From: Peromyscus leucopus
Taxonomy: Eukaryota > Chordata > Mammalia > Rodentia > Cricetidae
Reading direction: 5' to 3'
NCBI RefSeq assembly: GCF_004664715.2
Contig: NC_051066.1
Coordinates: forward strand, 82,919,735 to 82,983,734
Length of the DNA: 64,000 bases
Positions within the stretch are counted from its first letter, which is position 1. Each line of letters begins with the position of its first letter. The position numbers were made by a program, and so were the translations under genes. A model generated the notes under the pieces. The model was not told the origin of the DNA and made no database searches. It worked only from the letters and a program-made list of their open reading frames with translations. This document shows positions 46,691-57,030 of this stretch, in pieces.

Positions 46691-47319
46691 AACGCAAAGC
46701 TTCAGCAAGTTCTACAGAGTACTAAACATTCTTAAACACTAGTGACTCAGCAGCAAGTATAACATCTAAAATGGCAATTATGAAAGTATTTAATATTCAA
46801 TGAGCTCATGTATTTGTGCAGTGTGTTACCAGGTTTTCACCAAAATCAGACGAGATTTCTTTCTCCCTCTATTGCAAAGATGTTTTTTAAAAAGAACAAG
46901 AGGATCCTAAATGTACAAGTAATACATGAATTGGCACTAGTTGCTAGCATCCCTGGAGCTGGTAGAAGGAAACACATGAACAGATAGGAGTCATGAAGAA
47001 TCATAAGCGAGCAAACTGGAACAATGGATCAAATGTTGAACAGCAGAGCAAAGAGAAAGCAACAGCTGAGCTCTGACTGCAGAGGAATCTGCATCCTCTT
47101 CCCTGAATGAACATGGGGACAACTGAGATATCGTTTCTCTTGTGACCATGTCAGTCAGAGACAAATTTTATTACAGGGAAGGAATATCTAATACGAAACT
47201 TTTGTAAATTTCCATATTGATTTTAAAAGAAAACTTCAGGATATATATGTATGAAATTAGCAATGCTTTGCTACAACTGTATGTTAGTAAGTCCCCTTAA
47301 TGGATGTGACATGATCCTT
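46691..47319. other. Unrecognised DNA
   Basis: Nothing is recognised apart from general AT-richness. Confidence 0.45.
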
Positions 47320-47880
47320 ATTTTTTGTTTCTATTTTTTGACCTAGTTATTTCAGAATTTTGTAAAGAGTGCTTTGACCATATTCATCCTTTCCCTAACT
47401 ATTCTCAGATCTACATACTCCTCCCCTACTCAGTGAACTTTGCATTCATATATTTATGGATATGTGCCTACCCCTGTGGCAGGGTTGACCTACCAGCAAC
47501 AATACGTAGATGGAAAACTGTCTCTCAGCAGCTTTCAACTGCCAACAGCTCATCAGCTAGGAATGAGAACTCATGTTCAACTCTGCTCCATGCTGGGATT
47601 TGGTGTGGCTTGAGCTTTCATAGGGTTTGTACACATTGTAATAGTCACAATGAGTTCAAGTATGCAGCTTCCCTGCTGTCTTTGGAGGACATGGTTTCCT
47701 TGTTGTTTTTCATTTCCTTTGGCTGTTTCAGTCTCACTTCTACAATGATCCTTGAGCCTTGGGAAGAGGGTTTATGATATAGATATTACAATTTGGCCTG
47801 CAAAGTCTCTTACTCTTTGCATCTTAATCATTTGTGGGACTCTGTGTTAATCACCATCTACTTCAAATAAAAGTTTCTCT
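47320..47880 (-). mobile_element. L1 3' UTR fragment, antisense
   Basis: In order: 'gctttgaccatattcatcct', 'gcagggttgacctaccagca', 'aactgtctctcagcagcttt', 'ctgggatttggtgtggcttg', 'acaatgatccttgagccttg', 'aagtctcttactctttgcat', 'tgggactctgtgttaatcac' and 'catctacttcaaataaaagt'. This is the antisense counterpart of the segment seen in sense at 17790-18320. The 150-codon open frame on the plus strand here is antisense to the L1 and not a gene. Confidence 0.8.
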
Positions 47881-48874
47881 GTTGGGCATTGTGAAATGCA
47901 ATAAGATACGGGTATAGCAATAAATCATTAAGAGTCAGTTTTACACTATGTCCATTTAGCATCATAAGTGTAGGAGGTTCTCACCTAGGGCTTATTGCTT
48001 GTCTAGCCACACATGCTTGCCCTAACAACAATGGTGCCAGGTATAGGTCTCATTTTATAGAGTGGAAATTTAATCCAATTGGAAAGTACTAGGTTACTCC
48101 ATGATGTTCAAGTCACTATTGCAGTATTTGAACATGTCTTACCAAACCAGTAATTATTGTAGTTTACAGATTTCACAGCTGGGTAAGGTTGGCAATTGCT
48201 TTTCTCCTTTGATGGTATGCATGTGACTTTGCAGAACTATAAAAGCTAGCAAGTAGGAATGAAGATTCTAGACCAGTACTAGTGTAATACCTCCAACTTC
48301 TGGGACTCATGTATATTGTTCCTTCAGCAATAGTTCTTACCTTCAAGTTCTGTATGGCAACCAACAGCATTAGCAACAGCCTGTAATCTTTATGAAGCTA
48401 TGTTATATCACTAGCTAACAACTCTAAAAGAAGTAACCCATTTCTGTCACTAGCATTTTATTTGTAGCCTGTGGTAATCCTATTATAGAGTAACTACATG
48501 TGACTTGGAATTAGCAGGTCAGGTTCTATATGAACATTTTGAAAGGTCTTCCTTGTTTCTCCATTTACAAAAAGAAAAAAATAGAAAGAAAGAAAAAAGA
48601 AAAATAGTGAGAATTTCCTCATGAAAATCCTTTAGTGTCATTAATAGACTTAGCATGAGTGTAATCATGAAATATTCTATACTTGAGCAACACATTTTTT
48701 TCTTTCAGGCTTTGATTCATTGTCAGTGAATAGACAGCATTGATTTAGACAAATTTCTCTGTTTCAGAGTCCAGGGGGACTCATAGAGATGTAGATCTAG
48801 TCTATAGTTACTCAGTGGGGTTATTCAACTACTCAATTAGAAAGCAAGGATTGAGATACTTCTGATTGTTAAGA
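47881..48874. other. Unrecognised DNA
   Basis: An A/G-rich patch lies at about 48569-48606. No repeat family or exon is recognised. Confidence 0.45.
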
Positions 48875-49326
48875 ATGTTGGTAGAACTGACCATTTGATA
48901 TTGGATAACCTAGGCAGGACTGTTTCTCCCACTAGGAGACACCAGTCTCACAGCCAACTTCCTGTTACAATCTTTCAACCTCATCTCCAGCAATGTTTCC
49001 TGATCCTTAGGTGCAGTTGTTTTGTAAATACACCCACTGTGACTGGACTCCACAGCTTTTCATTTCTATTAGCTCTGGTTTTCTGTATTGGTCTTTGTCT
49101 GTTGCAAAGAGAAGTTTCCTTAATGAGAGGTGAGGACTATACATACCTGTTGGTATAAGGACAAATATTTAGAAAGTAGTTAGAAATTATGCTGGTTTGA
49201 TAAAGTAGAAGTTGTAGGTTATACTCCAAGTTCCATAACTTCACTAGCTCTGGGTAGTTATCTAGGTTTCCAGTACCAGGTATGATTTCCTTTTGTAACA
49301 TTATACTCATTGGGCAGATTATATTT
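48875..49326 (-). mobile_element. L1 3' UTR fragment of another subfamily, antisense
   Basis: In order: 'gaccatttgatattggataa', 'cccactaggagacaccagtc', 'cttaggtgcagttgttttgt', 'actggactccacagcttttc', 'gttgcaaagagaagtttcct', 'ataaggacaaatatttagaa' and 'actagctctgggtagttat'. It aligns with the same L1 3' UTR type as 25275-25610 but covers the more 5' part. Confidence 0.8.
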
Positions 49327-49527
49327 AGAAATATATTTGTATGGCCGGGCTGTGGTGGCGCACGCCTTTAATCCCAGCACTCAGGAGGCAGAGGCAGGCG
49401 GATCTCTCTGAGTTCGAGGCCAGCCTGGGCTACCAAGTGAGTTCCAGGAAAGGCGCAAAGCTACACGGAGAAACCCTGTCTCGAAAAACCAAAAAAAAAA
49501 AAGAAAAGAAAAGAAACATATTTTTAT

Positions 49528-49528
<1 letters not shown>
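49327..49528 (+). mobile_element. Young B1 SINE with target duplications
   Basis: The body starts 'gccgggctgtggtggcgcac' (49344) and runs through 'gcctttaatcccagcactca', 'gagttcgaggccagcctggg', 'gctaccaagtgagttccagg' and 'cggagaaaccctgtctcgaa' into an A-rich tail. The flanks agaaatatatttgtatg (49327-49343) and agaaacatatttttatg (49512-49528) are an imperfect 17-bp target duplication. Confidence 0.95.

Positions 49529-49529
<1 letters not shown>

Positions 49530-49559
<30 letters not shown>
49530..49559 (+). repeat. (CA)n microsatellite beside the B1 tail
   Basis: A CA repeat of about 14 units followed by a short TATA run, just after the right target duplication. Confidence 0.93.
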
Positions 49560-49568
<9 letters not shown>

Positions 49569-50609
49569 CACATGTATGTAAAAATGATGAAAAAGAGACT
49601 ATGCATTTGAAAGAGAGAAAGAAGGGGTTTATTGGAGGGCTTGGAGTGAAGAAATGATGTAATTATATTATAATATCAAAGATAAAATAAATAATAATAA
49701 TGAAAGGCTGGTAGGACTGACATCCAATAGGTAGGTTAATGTCAAAGAGCAACACACAGGGCAGTTCTCACCACAAATGCCCATTCAGAACACAAAGTAC
49801 TGAATGAGCAAACCCTTGCTTAGAGAGTGCATGATAAGGAACCAAGTGATGTCTAAATAGCATTTAATAAATATGTGATTCATTTCTATTGGCATAGTTT
49901 TCCAGTCTGAAATGATGAGTGGGTTTAAATTTAGGTAATTGTCTGGTTCCTTGTGGGCTTTGAAAATCAAAGCCTTAATACCTTCCACCAACAATGATAT
50001 GCAAAGAGCCATTAACTAAATCTCTTTGTGTTTATTAATTTGTGAATGAGGTTGATGGAAACTAACAAGGCAGAAAATGATTGCAAATGTAAATGCCAAT
50101 GTGCTTAATGACCCAAGGAAACAAGTTCAATTGGAGCTTGTCAGATGAAAATTGTTCTGCCAGTTGACCTGTCCGTAAACACAAATGGACTGTGGAAGGC
50201 TGGGCAAATACTAGAAATAGCCAAGGAATGACTTAATTAAATAAATGGATGGGAATCCTGAATAATGAATCTTTATAGTCATGAAAATGATCAGGTCTAA
50301 ATTGTCATAGTAAAAAAAAAAATCTAGGTTTTGAAGTTTCATAAATGAAATTTTTATTCAGCACAATTCTTTATTCATTCTGCTGGAGGTCAAATTTCAC
50401 AGGATTTCTAAGCTTTTAATTACAAAATATAGAGATAATAGTAGATTAGGTCTTCAGAATGATGGGTAGTATTAAACAGAAAGGAATAATCAAATTAATG
50501 GGCTTTTCTTGATTACCATGGCAATCTATGTGCATATGTAAACTTCTGAAATGATACCTGATATCAAGGAAGGGCTTAAAGTAATCAATTCTTGTCTAGC
50601 TTTTTTTAT
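49560..50609. other. Unrecognised AT-rich DNA
   Basis: No repeat or exon is recognised. Confidence 0.45.
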
Positions 50610-51525
50610 TCAATGTCTTAGGGTTTACTATTGGAAACTTAGTTGGGTGAGAGCTTGCCCTGAGGTTACCACTCCCTTTATTCTTTCTTAATCCTTTATC
50701 TCCTCGAACACAAAATTTAGCTCCATCTCATTTCCTGGTGCTTTTTCTCCTCAAAACTTGTATTTTGTAATTTGCCCTTTTCAGTTTGCTCCTTTTATAA
50801 ATCTTCATTAGGCTTACTACTATTATTCACAGGTCAGAGTCTGTACTAGGCTGTTTTGAGGTTTCTTCTGCCAATGGAATTAATCAAACACTCTTCACTT
50901 TAGCCTCAGGCAGATTCTTCAGACAATGGCAAAAAGTAGCCACTTTCTTCACCAAAATATCGCAAAACTAGTCTCTAGATCACATACTAACATTCTTCTC
51001 TGAAATCTCTTGATCCCCACAGTTCATCAGACCAGCACCACGTCTTCCATGCTACTACTAGTCTGGCCCATTAAGCAGCACTTAAGGCATTCCACTGCTT
51101 TCCTAACCCAAAGTACCAAAGTCCATATTACTCCAAACAAAAAGATGGTCAGGTCTATCACAACAACACCCCAGTCCTGGTACCAACTTCTGTCTTTGTT
51201 AGGGTTTACTATTGCTGTGAAGAGAAACCATGACCACAGCATCTCTTATGAAAAAAACATTGCATTGGGCGTGGCTCTCTCACAGTTTCAGTCCATTATG
51301 ATCATCAATGGGAAGATGGCAGCATGCAGGCAAATGTGTCACCGGAGCTGAGAGTGCCACAGCTTGCAGACAACAGCAAGTCAACTGACTCACACTGAGG
51401 GAAGCTTGAGAAAAAAAGACCTCAAAGTCGGCCCCCACAGTGACACACTTCCTCTAACAAAGCCAAACTTCCTAATAGTGCCACTCCCTTTGGGGGACAT
51501 TTTCTTTCAAACCACCACACTCAGA
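50610..51525 (+). mobile_element. Long rodent medium-reiterated repeat (RMER-like)
   Basis: The right part (51190-51525) starts 'gtctttgttagggtttacta' and carries 'agaaaccatgaccacagcat', 'gtttcagtccattatgatca', 'acagtgacacacttcctcta' and 'aatagtgccactccctttgg'. The left part has 'tcttgatccccacagttcat', 'attccactgctttcctaacc', 'agatggtcaggtctatcaca' and 'cagtcctggtaccaacttct'. I recall these two parts together in rodent genomes as one long repeat. The formal family name is uncertain. Confidence 0.6.
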
Positions 51526-51557
51526 CACTGTAAAACAAGCAGATCTACTTACTATTT

Positions 51558-52237
51558 CCCACAATTCTTTTTTTTTCATTTTTCTTTATTAAGAAATTTT
51601 TTACTCACTCTACATACCACCAACAGTTCCTCCCTCGTCCCACCCCCCAGCCCTCCCTCCCAAGCCATCCTGCATCCCCACATCCCCTAAATTAAGGTCT
51701 CCCATGGGGAGTCAGAAGAGTCTGGCACACTGAGCTTAGGCAGGTTCAAACCCCTTCCCACTGCACCAAAGCTGCACAAGGCGTCATACTGCAGGCACAG
51801 GATTCCCGACAGCCTGCCCATGCACCAGAGACGGGTCCCGATCCCCCTGTCTGGATGCCCCCCAAACAATTTGAGCCAAACAACCGTCTTCCATATCCAG
51901 AGGGTCTAGTCCAGTCCCATGGGGGCTCCACAGCCATCAGTCCACAGTCCGTGGGCTTCCACTAGTATCGTTGGTCATCTCTGCACGTCTTCCCATCATG
52001 ATCTCAACGTCCCCCACCTGCAGTATCTCTCCTCTCTCTCATCGATTGGATTCCCAGAGCTCAGCCTGGTGCCTGGCCGTGGATCTCTGCATCTGCCTCC
52101 ATCAGTCACTGGACAAAGGTTCTATGATGACAGGTAGGTTATTCACTAGACTGGTCACCAGAGTAGACCAGTCCAGGCACCCTCTGGACCAATGCCAGCA
52201 GTCCAAGGTGGGGTCATCCTTGTCCCACAAGTTCTTT
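51558..52237 (-). mobile_element. Relatively young L1 3' UTR, antisense, 5'-truncated
   Basis: A T-rich start (A tail of the element) is followed by 'ctccctcgtcccacccccca', 'taaggtctcccatggggagt', 'ggctccacagccatcagtcc', 'actagtatcgttggtcatct' and 'agcctggtgcctggccgtgg'. CpGs are retained and divergence looks low. The sites cccacaattcttt (51558-51570) and cccacaagttcttt (52224-52237) could be a target duplication with one indel. Only the 3' UTR is present. Confidence 0.8.
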
Positions 52238-52599
52238 ACAAAATTCAAAAGCATGAAAATCAATCTATGAAAGAGTTATATGTCATTTCTGGATGGCCAT
52301 CTCATACATTTAGGGAATCTAGAAATATGACAAAACAAAAACATAATACCCTTTTTTAAAGGCCCTATTGACTAAACTTTGTAGGTTGGATGTTTAATTT
52401 TTATCAGAAGGCCTGGATTTTATAATCTACCTTCCACAGCTTTCTGAGTTTGATGTTACAAGTCGACACCACTGTACCCTGTTCATTCAGCCAGAAGTTT
52501 TAATCCTAGCCAGAAAAAGCACATAAAATTTCATTTAAAATTATTTTTCCCTGGCTGTGGATGCTTTATACATATACAGTCTTAATATTCTGTAGTCAG
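52238..52599. other. Unrecognised DNA
   Basis: No repeat family or exon is recognised. Confidence 0.45.
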
Positions 52600-53165
52600 A
52601 GTCTTCCAGGACCTCTGCAGGAGTCATGTCAGGCAGAGAAATAATCAACAAAGGAATGAGAATAAGAACTCAGTTCAACCAGACTTTGTCAGGCAGGATT
52701 AAACTCCAGGAGTCTGATGCCAGCAGTTTATTGCCATCATATTTAAACACAGTACAATTTGGAGAAAAGTTTTCAGTTGTAACACAATCTTGAGTGCACA
52801 AGAAGGCATATTTATACTGAAACTCCATTAAAAGTACATGTCACTTCTTTCAAGAAGATGGCTTTTAGAGATAGGTTACATATATTAGCTTAAAGGCCTA
52901 TGGAAGGATCTGGCTAAATAAACAAATAGCATAAAGGTCATTTGGGCTATTAGCCACCTCCAGTTCTGGTTATGAAAGCTTGAAATGCCCTGGTCCAACA
53001 GATAATGCAGATACCAGGCTGTTAATCACCTCCAGTTCCCAGCTTTCTGGGTAGCAAAACAGGTTTATGTCCTTTCCATAAAGAGGAAAATCCTGTGTGT
53101 TTAACATTCCTGGTTTCCATGAAGATCTGTTAGCACAAGGACCTTTGTGCTCTCAATGAGAGTCA
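52600..53165 (-). mobile_element. Solo LTR, antisense (rodent ERV, family uncertain)
   Basis: Read on the minus strand, a TATA-like word (tataaat, plus-strand position about 52814) lies about 95 bp upstream of a polyadenylation signal AATAAA (plus strand TTTATT, about 52728). After it come 'ctgctggcatcagactcctg' and 'tgacaaagtctggttgaact', a U5-like arrangement I associate with rodent LTRs. The ends are not fixed and no internal retroviral sequence adjoins it. Confidence 0.55.
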
Positions 53166-53262
53166 GGATTTTTCTCTTCAAGTTTGAGGTCATCTTGGTC
53201 TACATAAAAAGTTTCAGGCTAGCCAGGAATGCATTGTGAGATGCTGTCTCATAAAACTTAAT
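53166..53262 (+). mobile_element. B1 SINE, 5'-truncated and diverged
   Basis: Starts inside B1 at 'caagtttgaggtcatcttgg' and continues 'gctagccaggaatgcattgt' and 'gagatgctgtctcataaaac'. Confidence 0.65.
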
Positions 53263-54809
53263 CTTTTATTTACTGAGAAAAATTGGTCATAGTACAGCTT
53301 ATCTTCTTTTTACTAATTATAAAAGCAAACATGGAGCTAAATAAAATAAGATAGAAATAAATAAGTAAAAGCTACATACATGAAACATGGGGTGTCCCAC
53401 TAGGAGACATGGAAAAGCAACGAAAAATGTACAAATGATAATAGAGGAAACATTTAAGTGAGGCCATCATATTGTCTGAGCATTTTAATAAACCCTGTTT
53501 ACCAAGAGACAGGGGAAGATGTGGGATTTGTTTCAGATAAATGTAACCAAACATTGAAATACTGAAGTATCAGAAGCCTAAGACCTTTTTCAAATAGCCA
53601 TTTGTCATACATAGTTAGGCAGTAGAGCCCACAGAGGAAAGATTTGCAGTGTTAAGGGAATCATAGCCAAACTAATGGTTACCAGTAAATTAAGTAAAAC
53701 CCTGTGAAACTAAGGTTTTACTATGCAGGAGAGATAGGAGAAAGAGGCATCAGCTATGCCAGAGTCAGATTTGTTCCCTGTATCTCTTTTTCTTTTTCTC
53801 CCTCCCTCCCCTCTTGCTGTTTCTTTTCTAGATTGAGTCTGGGGAGAAGGTATGCAATCTGTCCTAGCGTCTGTCACACTGCCTCCCTTTTATTCAATGT
53901 TTTTCTGTTTTCCTTTAACCTTCCATAGAGTAAAACAGTTTTTACAACTATTCTCAATCTTAGAAACAGTTACCCAGCCCCATTTTTGTTAAAGAACAAA
54001 ATGTTAACAAGACATCCTTATTCTCCTCCTTTGTTCTCTTATTAAGAGACATTGTTAAGTGAGATACAGGAAGAAGATGGCTGTGCCCAGAATCACATGC
54101 ATAGAGTTTAACAGTTGGCCGGAAGTCACTAATACCTGTGACATGAAGAAACCAGACAACTTTCTTAACTCACCCAGGATTCAAATTTCTCATCCTCCAC
54201 CCATTGAAAATTGCTCCTATTGCCAATTATATTATAATTCATTAAAATAATGATTGTAAATAGCCTTACCTATACATAACATGGAGCAGATGTAAATGAA
54301 ACATTCATTATCATTATTTATTACATAGTAGATTCTCAACCTATTTTCATACCCAGATAAGTCCCAAAATATTTATATCTCAATAGTAGTCTAGCTAGCC
54401 ACTGGGGACTCCAGAAAGAGGATGGTAGAACTTAGTAACATGTGTTAGAATCAAGGAATTAGAACTTCACATGCATTTATTTTCATATATCTTATTTATA
54501 TTATATATCTTATTATTGATTTTTATCAGTTTATTTGTTGCCCTAAGTAGAGATTAAAAAAAAAAAATTACCCTCTTGTTCAAGCTTCACACTTCTTTCT
54601 AGAAGCATCAGAGATAGATTTCTATGCCTGTATTTCTTTTAACTATACCTGTTGGCAAAATGCTTTTTATGGAGAAAGAATGTTCTTTGTAGAAAGAGGT
54701 CAGAATGGGTGAGTTTGTGTTTGGCACTTATTGGTGAAATTAAGTAAGTGACTCTACTGTATGCATCACTTTAAAAACAAAGATGAAAGGGTGCATTTAT
54801 GTTACTCTG
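53263..54809. other. Unrecognised DNA
   Basis: No repeat family or coding segment is recognised. A C/T-rich patch lies near 53785-53830. Confidence 0.45.
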
Positions 54810-54930
54810 GCCAGATGTGATGGTATACAACTCATATCCAAGCATTTGAGAGGTATAGGCAGAAGAATCAGGAGTGTAAGGCCAACTTCAGCTACGTGGT
54901 GAACTTGAAGACAGCCTGCCTTAAAAATAA
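54810..54930 (+). mobile_element. Diverged B1 SINE
   Basis: Begins 'ggccagatgtgatggtatac', then 'atccaagcatttgagaggta', 'taaggccaacttcagctacg' and 'gacagcctgccttaaaaata'. The order is that of B1 with many substitutions. Confidence 0.65.
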
Positions 54931-55261
54931 ACAATGGAAATAATGAAAGATATAGTACATTGTATGTGAAACAGATATAAAATGTACAGAGGATGAGCTG
55001 TGACAACAGAAGGTGAGAGCAAGGGTACAATGGGATTTACCAAGATAAGAAAGTGATTTTGCAAAATATGATAGCCAGGGACAAATGTATAATAATAATA
55101 GACTCAAATTTAAAAAAAATCTACCATTTAATTTTATTTTCTTCTCACTTTAAATAAAGATCCTTTATGATTTTTAAACCAGAAAAAAATCTTCTATGTA
55201 CCACATGCCTTTTTGTCACACACTCATGTGAACAATACCAAATAATAAATTTCTCTTTGAG
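54931..55261. other. Unrecognised AT-rich DNA
   Basis: Nothing is recognised. Confidence 0.45.
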
Positions 55262-55651
55262 TTGACAATTGTCATAGAGAAGTTATCTCAGGAAGTGATT
55301 GAAGCTGGCATAATAGCAACTCAAATCAGAAAGGAACAAGCCAGCCACGTTCTTATCTCTACAAAATTTTCAGCCTCAAAAGAGAGACTTCCTGTTTATT
55401 CACGCCTTATGTACCTTTTGGTGCCCTGCCATCTTATTTCCTTTCTAGTTCTGGGATTAAAGGCATGTGCCACCACACCTTGCTCTGTTCCCACACCTTG
55501 CTCTGTGGAGATCCAGATGGATCTCTGCCTCCTGAATGCTAGGATTAAAGGCATGTGTTACCAATGTCTGACCTCTATGTTCAATATAGTGGCTGGCTTT
55601 GTCGTCTGATCCCTAGGAAAGCTTTATTGGGGTACACAACATATCACCACA
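55262..55651 (-). mobile_element. Composite retroposon with two B1-like modules, antisense
   Basis: Reverse-complement copy of the family at 44862. On the minus strand it starts 'gtggtgatatgttgtgtacc' followed by 'aataaagctttcct'. It has two B1-like modules, each with 'acatgcctttaatcc', and then a unique stretch that differs from the first copy. A short tandem duplication (cacaccttgctctgt twice, 55478-55512) lies in the second module. The shared 5' end and double-module order define one family. Confidence 0.75.
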
Positions 55652-55959
55652 GAGACATTTTCTATAGGTAATAGTTTGAAAGACAGAAATTAAGATGTTG
55701 GCTTTGCAATGACATAGACACATTTTTTTCATCTTTCAGAATCCAAAGTTTGTTACATTCAAAAGCAACATGACTTTAAGGACTGTATACAAGATATCTA
55801 GGTAAGATAGCTAAAACAGAACAATGGTTTAATCAATTTTAGCAGAATGAAGGACTATTTTGGTTTCATCTTTAAAAATGTTATGTAACTTCATACATAA
55901 TACATAACATTATAGATGTTTTTGGAATAATCCTGATGAATCCATAAAAAAATGTGTTT
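55652..55959. other. Unrecognised AT-rich DNA
   Basis: Nothing is recognised. Confidence 0.45.
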
Positions 55960-57030
55960 TTTTAAAAAATATTGTATTGCTTCTCTTGGAGTTTCACATC
56001 ATGTACCCTAATCCTGCTCATTTCCCAGACCCCCCCAATCTATCCTGTACCCCTGTAATGTTCTCTAAAAAAAAGAAAATTAAAAAAAAATAATTAAAAA
56101 CAAAAATCAAGCAAACAAAAAAACCTGCTTCCATCCTCCCTCCTCCATCTTTCCCACCTCTCCAACACCTCTACATTTGTCTTAGTGGCATGGGAAGCTG
56201 TGGCTTGTCACACAATATGCCCTTTTGTTCACTCAGCTTTACTTGCAAATGTTCATTGCAATGAGTTGTGGGTCTGGTTGAAGGCCTCTGGCTTCTGGTA
56301 AACCATCAGTACTGGACCCTCACTAAAACTCCTCTTAGATATCCTGCTGTTGTCCTGAGTCATGGAGATCCAAGGCTATGGTTCCACAGCACCAGTCCCT
56401 TCATACACTTTAGCAGGTCATAGATAGGGTAGAGGTTGGTATGGGCCACCTCAAAGTCCTGGATGTGGATCTGGGTGGTAGCTGATTTGGTTAGGCAGGG
56501 TCTCTGGGACTCCCCTCTCAGGGAGGGTCAGAGCCAGCTCTTCTACACCTATGCTATGCCCATGACATCAGGGCCTGCTTCCCATGACCACGGTGAGGGG
56601 TGGGGCCATTTCTCCTGAGTGTGGAGCCAGTTCTCCTGTGGGGGGTGGGACTGGCTTTCCCAGGGCCAGCAAAGGGTGGCCCTCGGAAACCACCATGGCC
56701 CAGATGGCAGCCCAAACACTGGACATTCACATGGCTTTTAATGGTAACAGGAGACATAGACATCAGCACAGACAGACCCCAGTGGCAGCGTGGCTCTGGG
56801 ACACCAACATGATCTTAGGTGGTTGATCAGAGCCTGGGCATCTGCATAGTCCTCAGTGGTAACTGGAGCCATGGACATCAACTCAGACCCTAGCTGCTGT
56901 AGAGCCACAGATCCAGACATGGTCCTTGGCAGCAGCTCTATCCTGGATGACACCTGAATGGCAGCTCAGGCCGCTCAGATCAGTATGGCATTGGTGGTAG
57001 TACAGCCCTCAATAAAATGAGATTTTAAGC
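55960..57030 (-). mobile_element. Long L1 3' UTR fragment, antisense
   Basis: In order: 'cttggagtttcacatcatgt', an A-rich patch (56068-56122), 'gtggcatgggaagctgtggc', 'actcagctttacttgcaaat', 'gttcattgcaatgagttgtg', 'gatatcctgctgttgtcctg', 'tcctggatgtggatctgggt' and 'ccagacatggtccttggcag'. This is the G/C-rich 3' UTR of an older rodent L1 (Lx-like) on the minus strand. It is locally GC-rich, and the overlapping open frames on both strands are artefacts. Confidence 0.75.

Noticed and set aside
47325..47777. 150-codon plus-strand open frame
   Set aside because: Lies antisense within a recognisable L1 3' UTR, so it is an artefact of the repeat.
51919..52270. Plus-strand open frames of 72-99 codons
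   Set aside because: Read across an antisense L1 3' UTR. No protein similarity is expected.
56436..56953. Several overlapping open frames in a GC-richer patch
   Set aside because: The patch is an antisense L1 3' UTR. The GC content is that of the repeat and does not indicate an exon or CpG island.
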